Shown here: positions 24,833 through 33,533 of the stretch, in pieces
Position numbering within the stretch: position 1 is the first letter of the stretch
Layout: each line of letters starts with the position of its first letter
Assembly (NCBI GenBank): GCA_033764055.1
Contig: JANRJI010000111.1
Coordinates: forward strand, 1 to 64,000
Length of the DNA stretch: 64,000 nucleotides
Direction: 5' to 3'
Source of the DNA: Ga0077555 sp033764055
GTDB taxonomy: Bacteria; Pseudomonadota; Alphaproteobacteria; Rhizobiales; Hyphomicrobiaceae
The notes under the pieces: generated by a model
What the model was told of the DNA's origin: nothing
Database searches by the model: none
What the model saw: only the letters and a program-made list of their open reading frames with translations
Position numbers and translations under genes: made by a program

Positions 24833-25486
24833 TCAGACGCCGAGCACCGCGCGCAGCCGCGTCGCGACGGCCATGACCGACGGCCGCAGCCGCTGCCATG
24901 CGGTCCGTGCGAAGGCCTTGACATGGGCCGAGGTTGCGGCAGCAAGTCTCCACACGGTCGTCCTGCGAGCGTGCTCGATCAGGCGATGCTTCCACGGCAT
25001 GAACCAGGCGTAGGCAGCCGCAAACCAGGCGAGTTGCATCAACGCGGGTTGGGTCAGCTGGAAGATGCGCGCGTAGAGTGCCGTGCCCGCGATCTTCGCC
25101 AGGACAAACAGAGCCGTCGCCGCCACGACGTGACCGCCTGCAATCAACCACAGCGCCAGGAGCTTCAACGGAAGAAACAGCGCCGACGGGACCAGGAAAA
25201 CGCCGAGGGCCGGCCAGGGTGGCAGCGACCGCACACCCATCTCGAGGCGCGCGACGAGATCGATGCGAGCCAGCCGGGCGATCGCGGCCGACAGCGGCTG
25301 CCAGCCCCATTCCTCGAACAGGATGATGGCGGCCAGCAACACCTCGAGCACCAGCAGCACGGCCCGTCGCGCCAGCCGCACGGTGCGGATGGCGAGCCGA
25401 GCCGCATGGCCGCGCCTGATGCTCCTCGTATCGAGGCCGCGCCGGGCGCCCTGCCCCGACCGGGGCTCGTCGTCGCGTTGCGTCAT
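24833..25486 (-). CDS. Conserved hypothetical membrane protein
   Basis: A 217-residue protein with an Arg-rich cytosolic N-terminus (about 45 residues) and hydrophobic segments near 42-60 (LLVLEVLLAAIILF), 95-115 (ALGVFLVPSALFLPLKLLAL), 118-138 and 150-168 (LAWFAAAYAWFMPW). The LPLKLLALWLIAGGHVVAA pattern recurs in an unnamed alphaproteobacterial family. Probably inner membrane. No function can be given; it is convergent with the NDUFS4-like gene. Confidence 0.7.
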   Translation of the reverse strand: MTQRDDEPRSGQGARRGLDTRSIRRGHAARLAIRTVRLARRAVLLVLEVLLAAIILFEEWGWQPLSAAIARLARIDLVARLEMGVRSLPPWPALGVFLVPSALFLPLKLLALWLIAGGHVVAATALFVLAKIAGTALYARIFQLTQPALMQLAWFAAAYAWFMPWKHRLIEHARRTTVWRLAAATSAHVKAFARTAWQRLRPSVMAVATRLRAVLGV

Positions 25487-25565
25487 CGGACGTCATTCCT
25501 GGCCGTCGCCGCCGAACACGGGTGGCGTTGCTCGGTCATCATAGACGAACCGCCGGCACCGGGCG

Positions 25566-26342
25566 TTAAAGCCGTCGTTCCCCGCCGAGCTCGCGGCGGC
25601 CGGCATCGGCTTCCTTGCTGCGGCCGCGCCCTCGGTAGCCCGGCAGATGGGCGGCATCACGCGATCGGCAGAGCGCCACCGCCTCGGCCAGTGCCGCCTC
25701 GTAGCCGCGCCGGACCGCGGCCAACGGAATGCGGGCCCGGAAGAAATCGGCCCAACGGAACTCGGCGTAGGGCTCAGCGACCTTCGCGAAGCCGCCAGCA
25801 TCACGCACCTCGGCCGCCATGTCCCGATAAGTGTCGTGCCGCAGCGCATGCAGCCAGGTCGGCAGCCGGCCGGGTGCGACACGCTCGCCGTTCTCGTCGA
25901 ACGGGTAGAGACGGCCCTCGGTCTCCATTTGGCGCCAGAAGGCGGTGGGCGCCATGTGCGTCAGGTCGGCAATGATGCGGGCGTAGGTGGTCTCGATGCC
26001 GGCCTGCCAGAGAGCGAGACCGAAATGATGATGGTCGACGAGAAAGGGCTCACCACCCGGGCCGAGCACGACGGGGATAGAGCGCTTCTCCAGCAGCTTC
26101 TGCACCCGCTTGCGACGTCCAGCGACGCTCTCGAGCTTGAGCCGCTTCTGCGTCACTGTCCGCATGCCGACCGCCATCTGAGTGGGCCGCAGCGCCTCGA
26201 CCGGCACCTTCACCACCTTGCCCGGTCGCGGCGGCTCGTCGTCGCTCCAGGCCCCCATGCCGCGACAGAAGGCCGGGCCTGCGATCTCGATGCTGAGCGA
26301 CGTATTGCGAGCCTTGCGCATCTCTACCGCCATCCCTGTCAC
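25566..26342 (-). CDS. ParB-like protein (ParBc_2 family)
   Basis: A 258-residue protein with a ParB/sulfiredoxin-like fold. KVPVEALRPTQMAVGMRTV begins the core, and FLVDHHHFGLALWQAGI is the diagnostic HHH motif of the ParBc_2 (putative nuclease) family. The rest is helical, with a low-complexity tail (GYRGRGRSKEADAGRRELGG). It lacks the helix-turn-helix of chromosomal ParB, so a role in segregation is not supported. The start may be at 26342 or a few codons downstream. Function is unknown. Confidence 0.78.
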   Translation of the reverse strand: MTGMAVEMRKARNTSLSIEIAGPAFCRGMGAWSDDEPPRPGKVVKVPVEALRPTQMAVGMRTVTQKRLKLESVAGRRKRVQKLLEKRSIPVVLGPGGEPFLVDHHHFGLALWQAGIETTYARIIADLTHMAPTAFWRQMETEGRLYPFDENGERVAPGRLPTWLHALRHDTYRDMAAEVRDAGGFAKVAEPYAEFRWADFFRARIPLAAVRRGYEAALAEAVALCRSRDAAHLPGYRGRGRSKEADAGRRELGGERRL

Positions 26343-26446
26343 AAAAGTGCATCAAGGATTAGGAGCCGGATGGTAAACGCAGGGTAAATGGGCCGGCCAA
26401 GAGGCCCCCTGCGTTGGGCGCGGCGGGTGGCGGCCGCCGGCCTGCC

Positions 26447-29389
26447 TCAGCGCCCGCGCACGAAGCTCTCGTCGCTCGTCGCGTCGGCCCTGGGCTTCCA
26501 CTCGATCGAATAGTACTCGCCCCGGTCGCGCGCCCACGGGTCGAAGGCATTGACCACCTTCTCGAGCTCGGGCCTCAGCTCGGGGATGGTGCGCATCAGC
26601 ACGCGCTTCAACGGGGACATCTGGCGCTCGCTGCCGTTCGGCTTGCCGGCCTCCATCATCTTGCCGTCGGGACCGTTCTCGTTGACCCATTTCAGGCCGA
26701 GCTTCGAGTAGAACTCCTCGCGGAACGACGACGTGAAGAACCTGTCGGAGTAGAGCCGTCGCGAGGCATTGAGGATGAAGACCTGGAACTGGGTCTCGGA
26801 GATCGCAAAGCCGTGCGGCCGGGTCGTCTCGGCATGCCAGCCGACGTAGAGATCGAGATCCTCGATGTTGTCGACCACCTCTCCGTGGCGCCTTCCGAGG
26901 CAATCGGTGATCGGCTGCCACCGCCCCTTCACCTGCCACTTCTGGGCGCCTGTGATGACACGGCTGTCGTCGCACACATGCGTGCCATAGACCTCCCGCA
27001 GCGTCCGCGCCAATCGCTCCTGACTGGCGAGCTGGCGCGCCTCCTCCTCCCCTAGAGTACCCGCAGCCTTCTTGTCTGTGAGCCGGCGCTCGATGAAGTC
27101 GTCGAAGCCCGTCAGTGACTTGAGGCCATACTGGCGGCGGAACTCGTTGAACCGGGGTATGCCCCGCTCGCGATCGCGCAGGATGTCGAGGGCAACGATG
27201 TCGATCTTGCGGGTCGCCGTGCCGTCGAGCCGCCCCGGCAACTCCAGACGCTGCAGGAACCGCGGCGAGTTCTCGAGGGCAAGGAGCCCGAGGCGCTGAC
27301 GGCCGAGGCTCAGGCCCCAGTCGGCGAGGCCCCGCTCGCGCATGGCGGCGGTGGCCTTAGCGTGGCGGGTGGAGGCGACGGGAACCTTGGCCGCGACCCG
27401 GTTGGGGTCGCTGGCGTGGCGGCGAACCTCGAGCAGGTCGGGGACGAGGGCGTGCAACCGGTAGACCGCGACGAACTCCTCTGGAAAGTTGAACGGCGAG
27501 CCGAAGTGGTTCACGCCGCCGTTGACGTCGTCGAGATTGGCGATCGACCAGCCGTGCTTGAAGCTGCCGGTGCCGATGATTCCCGGTCCCGACGAGAAGA
27601 CCGAGTAGAGCGTCGTGCGCGCCGCCTCCCTATCCGAGGCGTTGAGCCGCTCCACCACGCTCGCGAGCGCGCGCTTGACGAGAGGGCTGCCGCCGAACAC
27701 GCCGTTCCAGTTCGAATCCATGGCGACGTCGAGCGGCCGGCCATAGAGCAGCTGCGGCGTCCACTCGGTCGTGTGGATCTTCGCGATCAGCGCCGAGACG
27801 ACGAGGCGCGCCACCTCGAACAGCTCGTCCTGGGTCACCTTGGCGTAGGGGATCGGCTCGTCAGGCCGCTCGGGATTCCTCAAACCGGAATCGGCCGCAG
27901 GATTGCGCTTCGCCTCCGCCAGGAAAGCATCGACGAACAGATTGTGCTCGCGGGCGAACACCGTGTGCAGGAACGAGAGACCGATCGACCAGTTGTCCGG
28001 GAAGGCGGCCGCCTCCTGTCCGCTCCACTCGGGCCGCAGGAGACACTGCGCTGCATCGAGGCCACCGCACGGGTCCAGCACCGGCAGGTAGCCTTGCCCA
28101 TCTCCCTCCGACTTCAGTGATGGCACTTGCACCATGCGGACGCGGGCCCCGGCGCGCTGCAGGCGCCGCGCCGACCGCGGGTCGTAGCCGTAGATCTGTG
28201 ACGCATCCCACCAGGCGGTATTGAAGTTGCGTGTCGTCTGGTGTGCGCGGCCGAGATGCGCACGGCCGCGATGGCCGAACGTCTCGGGGGCATCGGTCGC
28301 CGCAACGTGCGCGCGCTCGATACGGTCGTCCGGCCGACAGCCGAGACGGGGGGCGCCGTCCGCGCCGAGCGGCACCTCGACGTTCGCAACCTTCTGCGAT
28401 CGGCAACCGGTCTCCATCATCTCGGGCGTATTGCGCGCCTCGTCGAGGTGACTGAACCAGTCGTGCGTCATGAACTGGATCCAGAACGCCGCCATCGCAT
28501 TGAAGAACGGCGCCGCCTTGTAGGGGCAGTCGGCCTTGGGATCGTTGCCCGGCAGCCCCTGGCCGTCATTGCAGGTGTCGGCCGGACCGACGGGCCCCTG
28601 CCGTGTCATGAGCCGGCGGCTCACGACCTGCGGGTCGGGGGTGAGCAGCCCGATGCGACCGCCGTGACGGTCGCGCGTCGTGTCCGACAGGCCCCGGTCC
28701 GGAAACGTCTCGTGGAACTCCACGTTACGCGCGAAGAGCTGACCCTGGGCCCCCATCGCGGGATTGTCGATGTCGTTGCAGATGCCGTTGACGGTCCGAT
28801 GCCGGATGGCCGGGCCGGCGCAACGCTGGTTGCCGTCGCGATCGATCAGCAGATGGACGAAGCCGGGATCGGCGGGATCGAGCCGCATCTCGGGCCAGCG
28901 CCGCAGCGCCGGGCCGGCCACGCCGTCGCGCCCCTCCACATAAGCACGGTAGGTGCTGTTGTCGAACAGATTGAAACGGACCAGCTCCATGCGCTGGTAC
29001 TCGAGGTCGACGAGGGCGCCGAGCTCACCGATGCCATTCTTGAGGTGATGCTGGAGCAGCCCCACGATGCCGAGCCACTCCCGGGATCGGCTGGTCGCAT
29101 CGCCCGTCGCCCAGTAGTTGGTCCAGTCCACCCAAGGCGTTTCGCGATAGGCCACGGCGCGCTCGTCGCCCCGGCAGCGCAGCGTGTCCTCCTCGACCTT
29201 GCCGAGGAAGCGCTCGTCGCGCTCCGTCGCAACCTTCCGAATGCCGCTGAGGACGCGCTTGCCGCACGACACGTAGTCATAGCCAGCGTGCCATGCCACT
29301 CCCACGAAGACGACGCCCAGCAAGAGCAGTGATGTCGTGAGCCATCCGAGCCGCTTCACCGCCGCCCTTCCTCGTCCCACCATCGGCAT
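26447..29389 (-). CDS. Large animal-type heme peroxidase / dioxygenase-like protein
   Basis: A 980-residue member of the cyclooxygenase/alpha-dioxygenase branch of animal heme peroxidases. A membrane helix lies at residues 14-36. Residues 40-210 form an extra N-terminal region with several Cys. The heme core follows: distal His309 in FWIQFMTHDWFSH, REHNLFVDAF near 480, AKIHTTEWTPQLLYG near 536, and VYRLHALVPD with Tyr643 and proximal His646. Tyr643 corresponds to the radical-forming Tyr385 of cyclooxygenase. Inserts between the motifs make it about 350 residues longer than plant alpha-dioxygenase. Start 29389 has GAGGAGG upstream. It is the last gene of the seven-gene run. Confidence 0.88.
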   Translation of the reverse strand: MPMVGRGRAAVKRLGWLTTSLLLLGVVFVGVAWHAGYDYVSCGKRVLSGIRKVATERDERFLGKVEEDTLRCRGDERAVAYRETPWVDWTNYWATGDATSRSREWLGIVGLLQHHLKNGIGELGALVDLEYQRMELVRFNLFDNSTYRAYVEGRDGVAGPALRRWPEMRLDPADPGFVHLLIDRDGNQRCAGPAIRHRTVNGICNDIDNPAMGAQGQLFARNVEFHETFPDRGLSDTTRDRHGGRIGLLTPDPQVVSRRLMTRQGPVGPADTCNDGQGLPGNDPKADCPYKAAPFFNAMAAFWIQFMTHDWFSHLDEARNTPEMMETGCRSQKVANVEVPLGADGAPRLGCRPDDRIERAHVAATDAPETFGHRGRAHLGRAHQTTRNFNTAWWDASQIYGYDPRSARRLQRAGARVRMVQVPSLKSEGDGQGYLPVLDPCGGLDAAQCLLRPEWSGQEAAAFPDNWSIGLSFLHTVFAREHNLFVDAFLAEAKRNPAADSGLRNPERPDEPIPYAKVTQDELFEVARLVVSALIAKIHTTEWTPQLLYGRPLDVAMDSNWNGVFGGSPLVKRALASVVERLNASDREAARTTLYSVFSSGPGIIGTGSFKHGWSIANLDDVNGGVNHFGSPFNFPEEFVAVYRLHALVPDLLEVRRHASDPNRVAAKVPVASTRHAKATAAMRERGLADWGLSLGRQRLGLLALENSPRFLQRLELPGRLDGTATRKIDIVALDILRDRERGIPRFNEFRRQYGLKSLTGFDDFIERRLTDKKAAGTLGEEEARQLASQERLARTLREVYGTHVCDDSRVITGAQKWQVKGRWQPITDCLGRRHGEVVDNIEDLDLYVGWHAETTRPHGFAISETQFQVFILNASRRLYSDRFFTSSFREEFYSKLGLKWVNENGPDGKMMEAGKPNGSERQMSPLKRVLMRTIPELRPELEKVVNAFDPWARDRGEYYSIEWKPRADATSDESFVRGR

Positions 29390-29418
29390 GGCTTCAACCT
29401 CCTCGCCCCTGCTTGCCG

Positions 29419-29805
29419 TCACGGCTTGGTATTGAGGTCCGCCAGCCAGCCCGCCTGGAAGGTCCGCGACAGCAGCAGGACGAAAACCGTCTCGTAGACG
29501 GCGAGCATCAGCAGCGGCCGGCTCGGCACGGAGAGACCGAGCCAGATCAACAGCGCGACCGGCAGAATCGGACCGAGCACGACGAACAGGTTCGACGACA
29601 TCGCGATGGCCGGGGCGACCGCCGAGGCGACGTGAGCGAGCGCGGCATAGACCAGCCAGACGCCGATCGCGCGCACCAGCCAGTCCTGCGCCGGTGGCAC
29701 CTCGTGCAACCAATCGAACGGCCAGTCCGGAGCGAGGAGCAACAACCCGCCGAGCAGAAGATTGGCGACGATGCGGATGCGCACCAGCAATTTGAACGAG
29801 CGCAT
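29419..29805 (-). CDS. Four-helix membrane protein in heme peroxidase operon
   Basis: A 128-residue protein with four hydrophobic helices: IRIVANLLLGGLLLLAP, LVRAIGVWLVYAALAHVAS, LFVVLGPILPVALLIWLGL and LLMLAVYETVFVLLLS. GGAGGGAGG favours the ATG at 29805 over a GTG seven codons upstream. It sits 30 bases before the large heme peroxidase gene and 17 bases after the 549-residue cytochrome gene. I recognise no family. Position suggests a quinone- or lipid-facing membrane partner of the cytochromes, but that is inference. Confidence 0.72.
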   Translation of the reverse strand: MRSFKLLVRIRIVANLLLGGLLLLAPDWPFDWLHEVPPAQDWLVRAIGVWLVYAALAHVASAVAPAIAMSSNLFVVLGPILPVALLIWLGLSVPSRPLLMLAVYETVFVLLLSRTFQAGWLADLNTKP

Positions 29806-29822
29806 GGGCTGGCCTCCCTCCT

Positions 29823-31472
29823 TCACAGCGTCAGCAGATAGTGGACGAGTGCGCGGCGATCCTCGAGGCTCAACCTCGTGCCATACTCGTGGCCGAAGTT
29901 GCCGTTACCGGCGAGGGTCGTGTCGTAGCAGAAGCCGCCGGCTGCCACGTAGCGCTCCGGCTCGCACGGCGGCGAGACATAGCCACCGCGGACGAGGTCG
30001 AGCTGGTCGAGCCCCCGGACGAACGCGCGCGGGCGCTCGGCGGCGGGCTTGAGCAGATCGTCGAGGGTCGGCACCGAGCCGTTGTGCAGATAGGGCCCGG
30101 TCAGCCAAATGCCGTCGAGGGGCTGGGCCAGGTAGCCTTCGTGCTTCTGAAATCGGGTGAACTCCCACGGCAATCCGTGCGGCCGGCCGGCCAGCCTGTC
30201 GAGCGTCCAGTCGAAAGCACGCGCGTACCAGGGCGCAGAGGAGCGCCAGCTCCCCCTGTCGTAGTTGTTGTAGGCCGCCGCCGACTGCGGGGTCCACATG
30301 TCGATACGGTTGGGGTCGGTGCCGATCTCGGCGCGCGGGATGATGGACATGATGCGCTTGCCGCCGGCAGCATGGCACGAGGCGCACTCGGCGGCGAAAA
30401 GCGCCGCGCCGCGGGCCTCGAGCACCGTGTCGCGTGCCATCGGCGACGGCGGCGAGCGCAGCTCGCGCAGATAGGCGAGCAGCCGCTCGATCGTCTCCTC
30501 TCGATAGCCGAAGCGCGTCATGCCGTCGCCCAGCGCCGAGTTCAGAACGACCTCCTTCAGATCCCAGCTGAGCCCGTCCCAGTGCCACGGCGTCGGCGAG
30601 CGCATGGCTTCCTTTCGGGTCACGTTCCAGGCCGGCATCACGTCGCCGTGGTCGATGGTCGAATCGACGGGCTGGCCGAGGTAGTCGAACTTCACCGGGT
30701 TGAACGGCGAAAGCCGCCCCGGCCCCCAGGCGGGGCGGCTCCAGGTCCAGTGGAAGCGGGAGCCCAGGCGATCGCGGATCAACTCGCGCGCCACTGGGAC
30801 GACCAGGTGGCGGTACATGAGCCGCTCAGGCCACGACAGCTGCTCACGCGCGTCCATGGCGGCAACCAAGACGTCCGCGTCGAAGCCCCTGGTCTCGGCG
30901 CAGGCGGCGACAAAGCGCGTGTAGCCCTGCGCATCGAGCCGGTTCGACGCGCCACCGACGAAGATGCGCGGCTCCCGATCTCCGGGGAGGGCATAGGTCT
31001 GGACGTGGCAGGTCGCGCAGTTGATCGCCAGCACCTCGATATCCAGTGGCGCCAGCCCGAGCCGCGTTCGCGACAGGCCGATCGGGGTCTCCCGGAGCCG
31101 GCCCGTGGCGCCGTCGCGCTCGAACGTGAAGCCGAACGCCTCGTAGCTTCTCGGGGCGCCAACCGGCAGGAGCTGTGGACAGACCTGGGGCAGCACGCGC
31201 CAGATCTTGAGCGGCAGGCCGTCGGCGGCCTCGTTACCGATGGCGCCGTACTTGAAATGCTCGACGTCGCCCGCCTTGTCGTTGGCGAAGGCCTCGACGG
31301 GCCGGCGCGGCATCAGCCGCTCTGCCATGGCGACGAACCAGGCGGGATTGCCGCGCAGCACCGCAGCGCCGAGCGCGGCGACGACCACGAGCACCAGCGG
31401 CACGCCGACGAGCCAAGACAGCACCGGCCCCGGCCGGAGTCTGCGTATCGGTTTGCCCGTCCTCGTCGCCAT
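29823..31472 (-). CDS. Membrane-anchored diheme c-type cytochrome, RoxA-like
   Basis: A 549-residue protein with an N-terminal membrane anchor (residues 17-39) and two heme c sites, CATCH at 152-156 and CASCH at 363-367. Heme attachment means the body faces the periplasm. The spacing of the two hemes by about 210 residues, the segment PYLHNGSVPTLDDLL and the end GNGNFGHEYGTRLS resemble the RoxA/RoxB rubber oxygenases and diheme peroxidase relatives. Its stop lies 17 bases before the four-helix protein ATG. Either an oxygenase or an electron carrier is possible. Confidence 0.85.
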   Translation of the reverse strand: MATRTGKPIRRLRPGPVLSWLVGVPLVLVVVAALGAAVLRGNPAWFVAMAERLMPRRPVEAFANDKAGDVEHFKYGAIGNEAADGLPLKIWRVLPQVCPQLLPVGAPRSYEAFGFTFERDGATGRLRETPIGLSRTRLGLAPLDIEVLAINCATCHVQTYALPGDREPRIFVGGASNRLDAQGYTRFVAACAETRGFDADVLVAAMDAREQLSWPERLMYRHLVVPVARELIRDRLGSRFHWTWSRPAWGPGRLSPFNPVKFDYLGQPVDSTIDHGDVMPAWNVTRKEAMRSPTPWHWDGLSWDLKEVVLNSALGDGMTRFGYREETIERLLAYLRELRSPPSPMARDTVLEARGAALFAAECASCHAAGGKRIMSIIPRAEIGTDPNRIDMWTPQSAAAYNNYDRGSWRSSAPWYARAFDWTLDRLAGRPHGLPWEFTRFQKHEGYLAQPLDGIWLTGPYLHNGSVPTLDDLLKPAAERPRAFVRGLDQLDLVRGGYVSPPCEPERYVAAGGFCYDTTLAGNGNFGHEYGTRLSLEDRRALVHYLLTL

Positions 31473-31514
31473 GGTCGATGCTTCCAGGGTTCTATGGGGG
31501 GATCGGACGCCGTC

Positions 31515-33533
31515 TCAGAAGGTCAGCAGGTAGGCGAGGAGGTCGCGCTTCTGCGCGTCCGGCAGGTCGGTCCCGTAGGTATGCCCGGCATTGGAGTTGC
31601 CCGGGAGCTGGGTATCGAAACAGAAGCTCGTCTCGTCGCCGGCGGCAGGCCGGTCGCCCCGCGCCTCGCGCAGCGGAATGCACGGCGGGGCGTCGAACCC
31701 GCCTCTGGCGGGGTCGAGGCGGATGTGAGCCGCTCCGCGGCGGAATGCGAGCGGGCGCTGGTCCGGGTGCTGCAACAAATCCCAGAGCGTCGGTACCGAG
31801 CCGTTGTGCAGGTAGGGCGCGCGCAGCCAGAGACCGTCGAGCGGTGCGTTGGCATAGCCGTCGGTCTTCTTGAACTGGCGGAAGCGATGCTCCGGCTCTG
31901 TGCAGAAGAGGCGGTCCTTCTGGTACTTCTCCATCAGCGGCGTATAGCTGTCGACCCGGCCACGGTCCGTGCCGACGTAGACCACCGGCTCGATCTGGCC
32001 GAGGCGCGCACCTTCGAACACGTAGCCGTTGTCGGCCTGGTAGCCGTGGCAGCTCTCGCAGGCCTGGCGGTAGATCACCCGGCCACGCCGCACGCTCTCG
32101 ATGTCCTGCGCCGCCTTGTAGGGGCTTTCGGGCGGCTCGAGACCCTTCAGCCAATCGACGATTCGCGTCAGCGAGGCGTGGTCTACGGTGCTTTCACTGA
32201 CGCCCGCGCCGAGCGCCGCCGACAGGTTGCGCTCGGTGATGGACGCATTGTTGCCGTCCCAGTGCAGGTGCATACCTTTCGCCGCGCGCGGGCCTTGCTG
32301 GAAAATCGCCGGAAAGTCGCTGACGCCGATCCGCTCCTCGGGCCGCAGACAATCCGCCTCCATCTCGAAGTTGATCAGCTTATAGGGATTGAAGGTGTCC
32401 ACGCGCCCGGGCCCCCAGTGCGTCACCTGTCGCGGCCGCTCGCGGCGGTAAGGCGCCTCCGGCTTGATGTAGATCGCCTCCTCGCAGGCGCGGCGCGGCT
32501 TCAGGCGCGGCTCGCACCAGGCCGGCTCGTCGGGGCTCCTGGGATCGCGGGTCATCGGCGGCGCGCGTGGCGGATCGAGCAGCGGCAGCAGCTCGCTGCG
32601 CCGCGCGATCAGCTCCGCCCTGACGTTCGGCACGATCAGCCACCGCCACAGCGGCGCCTCGTACCAGGCGATGCGCTCGCCCGGCTCGAAGTGCTTCGCG
32701 AACTCGCCGTAGGTGAAGCGCTTGTCGACGGCCATGCCGAACAGCGCCAGGAACAGCCGGTCGAGATCGACGGTGTTCGCCGGCATGCCGGGCACGATCC
32801 GCGGGCGCTCCTCGCCCGGCATCTGGATGATGCCCGTGTGGCAGACCGCGCAGTTGAACCAGGCCATATCGATGCCAAAGCGGTTCCCTGTCGCGAAGCC
32901 GACCGGCAGGCCGCGGCTCTCCCGCCTGGCGCGCTCGGCGCGGCGACGCACCTCGGCCCGGCGCGCGACCTCGGCCTTCTCCAGGAGCCCGGCCTTCTCC
33001 AGCGGGTCCGGCTCGAGCGCGGCATTGTTGTCGACGAGACGCAGCGTGCGGCGAGCCTCGGCCTCCCGGCCACCCTGGCTCGTCGCGGGACGGCCGCCGG
33101 CCGCGGGCGCAACGTCCACCGCCTCGTAGATGTCGTAGCGCGGCCGCCCCCTGGCGTCGGTCGCCGTCTCCATCACGAGGCCGAAGTGGCTCCAGTCGCG
33201 TTCCTTGCCGAAATATTCCGGAAACACCTTCGGCAGCGCCTTCAGCATCCGCAGCGGCATGCCATTGGCCAGCTCGGCTCCGATCGAGCCGTGCTTGAAG
33301 TGCGCCTCGATGGCCGGCAGGCTGCGCCCGCCGTAGCGCCACAAGGCCAAGGTGCCAAAGAGTGCGGCAGCGACGAGGACGGCTGCGCCGATCACCAGCG
33401 CCATGACGAGGAGCCGGAAGACCCAGCGCTGGCGACGCGGGTGGGCGCCGAGACGCCGCTGCACCTCGTTGACGGGCTCCTCCGGAGGCACTGCCAGCCG
33501 GAGGCGATCGACGATCCTCCGCCGCTCGCTCAT
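31515..33533 (-). CDS. Second membrane-anchored diheme c-type cytochrome, RoxA-like
   Basis: A 672-residue paralogue of the following cytochrome. It has a membrane anchor at residues 38-64 and heme c sites CAVCH (228-232) and CESCH (492-496). Residues 125-215 hold a charged insert absent from the shorter paralogue. APYLHNGSVPTLWDLLQ and LPGNSNAGHTYGTDLPDA are shared C-terminal motifs. At 672 residues it is the size of RoxA. Its ATG overlaps the stop of the flavoprotein gene (ATGA). Rubber cleavage cannot be inferred; an oxidative role with the heme peroxidases is plausible. Confidence 0.86.
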   Translation of the reverse strand: MSERRRIVDRLRLAVPPEEPVNEVQRRLGAHPRRQRWVFRLLVMALVIGAAVLVAAALFGTLALWRYGGRSLPAIEAHFKHGSIGAELANGMPLRMLKALPKVFPEYFGKERDWSHFGLVMETATDARGRPRYDIYEAVDVAPAAGGRPATSQGGREAEARRTLRLVDNNAALEPDPLEKAGLLEKAEVARRAEVRRRAERARRESRGLPVGFATGNRFGIDMAWFNCAVCHTGIIQMPGEERPRIVPGMPANTVDLDRLFLALFGMAVDKRFTYGEFAKHFEPGERIAWYEAPLWRWLIVPNVRAELIARRSELLPLLDPPRAPPMTRDPRSPDEPAWCEPRLKPRRACEEAIYIKPEAPYRRERPRQVTHWGPGRVDTFNPYKLINFEMEADCLRPEERIGVSDFPAIFQQGPRAAKGMHLHWDGNNASITERNLSAALGAGVSESTVDHASLTRIVDWLKGLEPPESPYKAAQDIESVRRGRVIYRQACESCHGYQADNGYVFEGARLGQIEPVVYVGTDRGRVDSYTPLMEKYQKDRLFCTEPEHRFRQFKKTDGYANAPLDGLWLRAPYLHNGSVPTLWDLLQHPDQRPLAFRRGAAHIRLDPARGGFDAPPCIPLREARGDRPAAGDETSFCFDTQLPGNSNAGHTYGTDLPDAQKRDLLAYLLTF

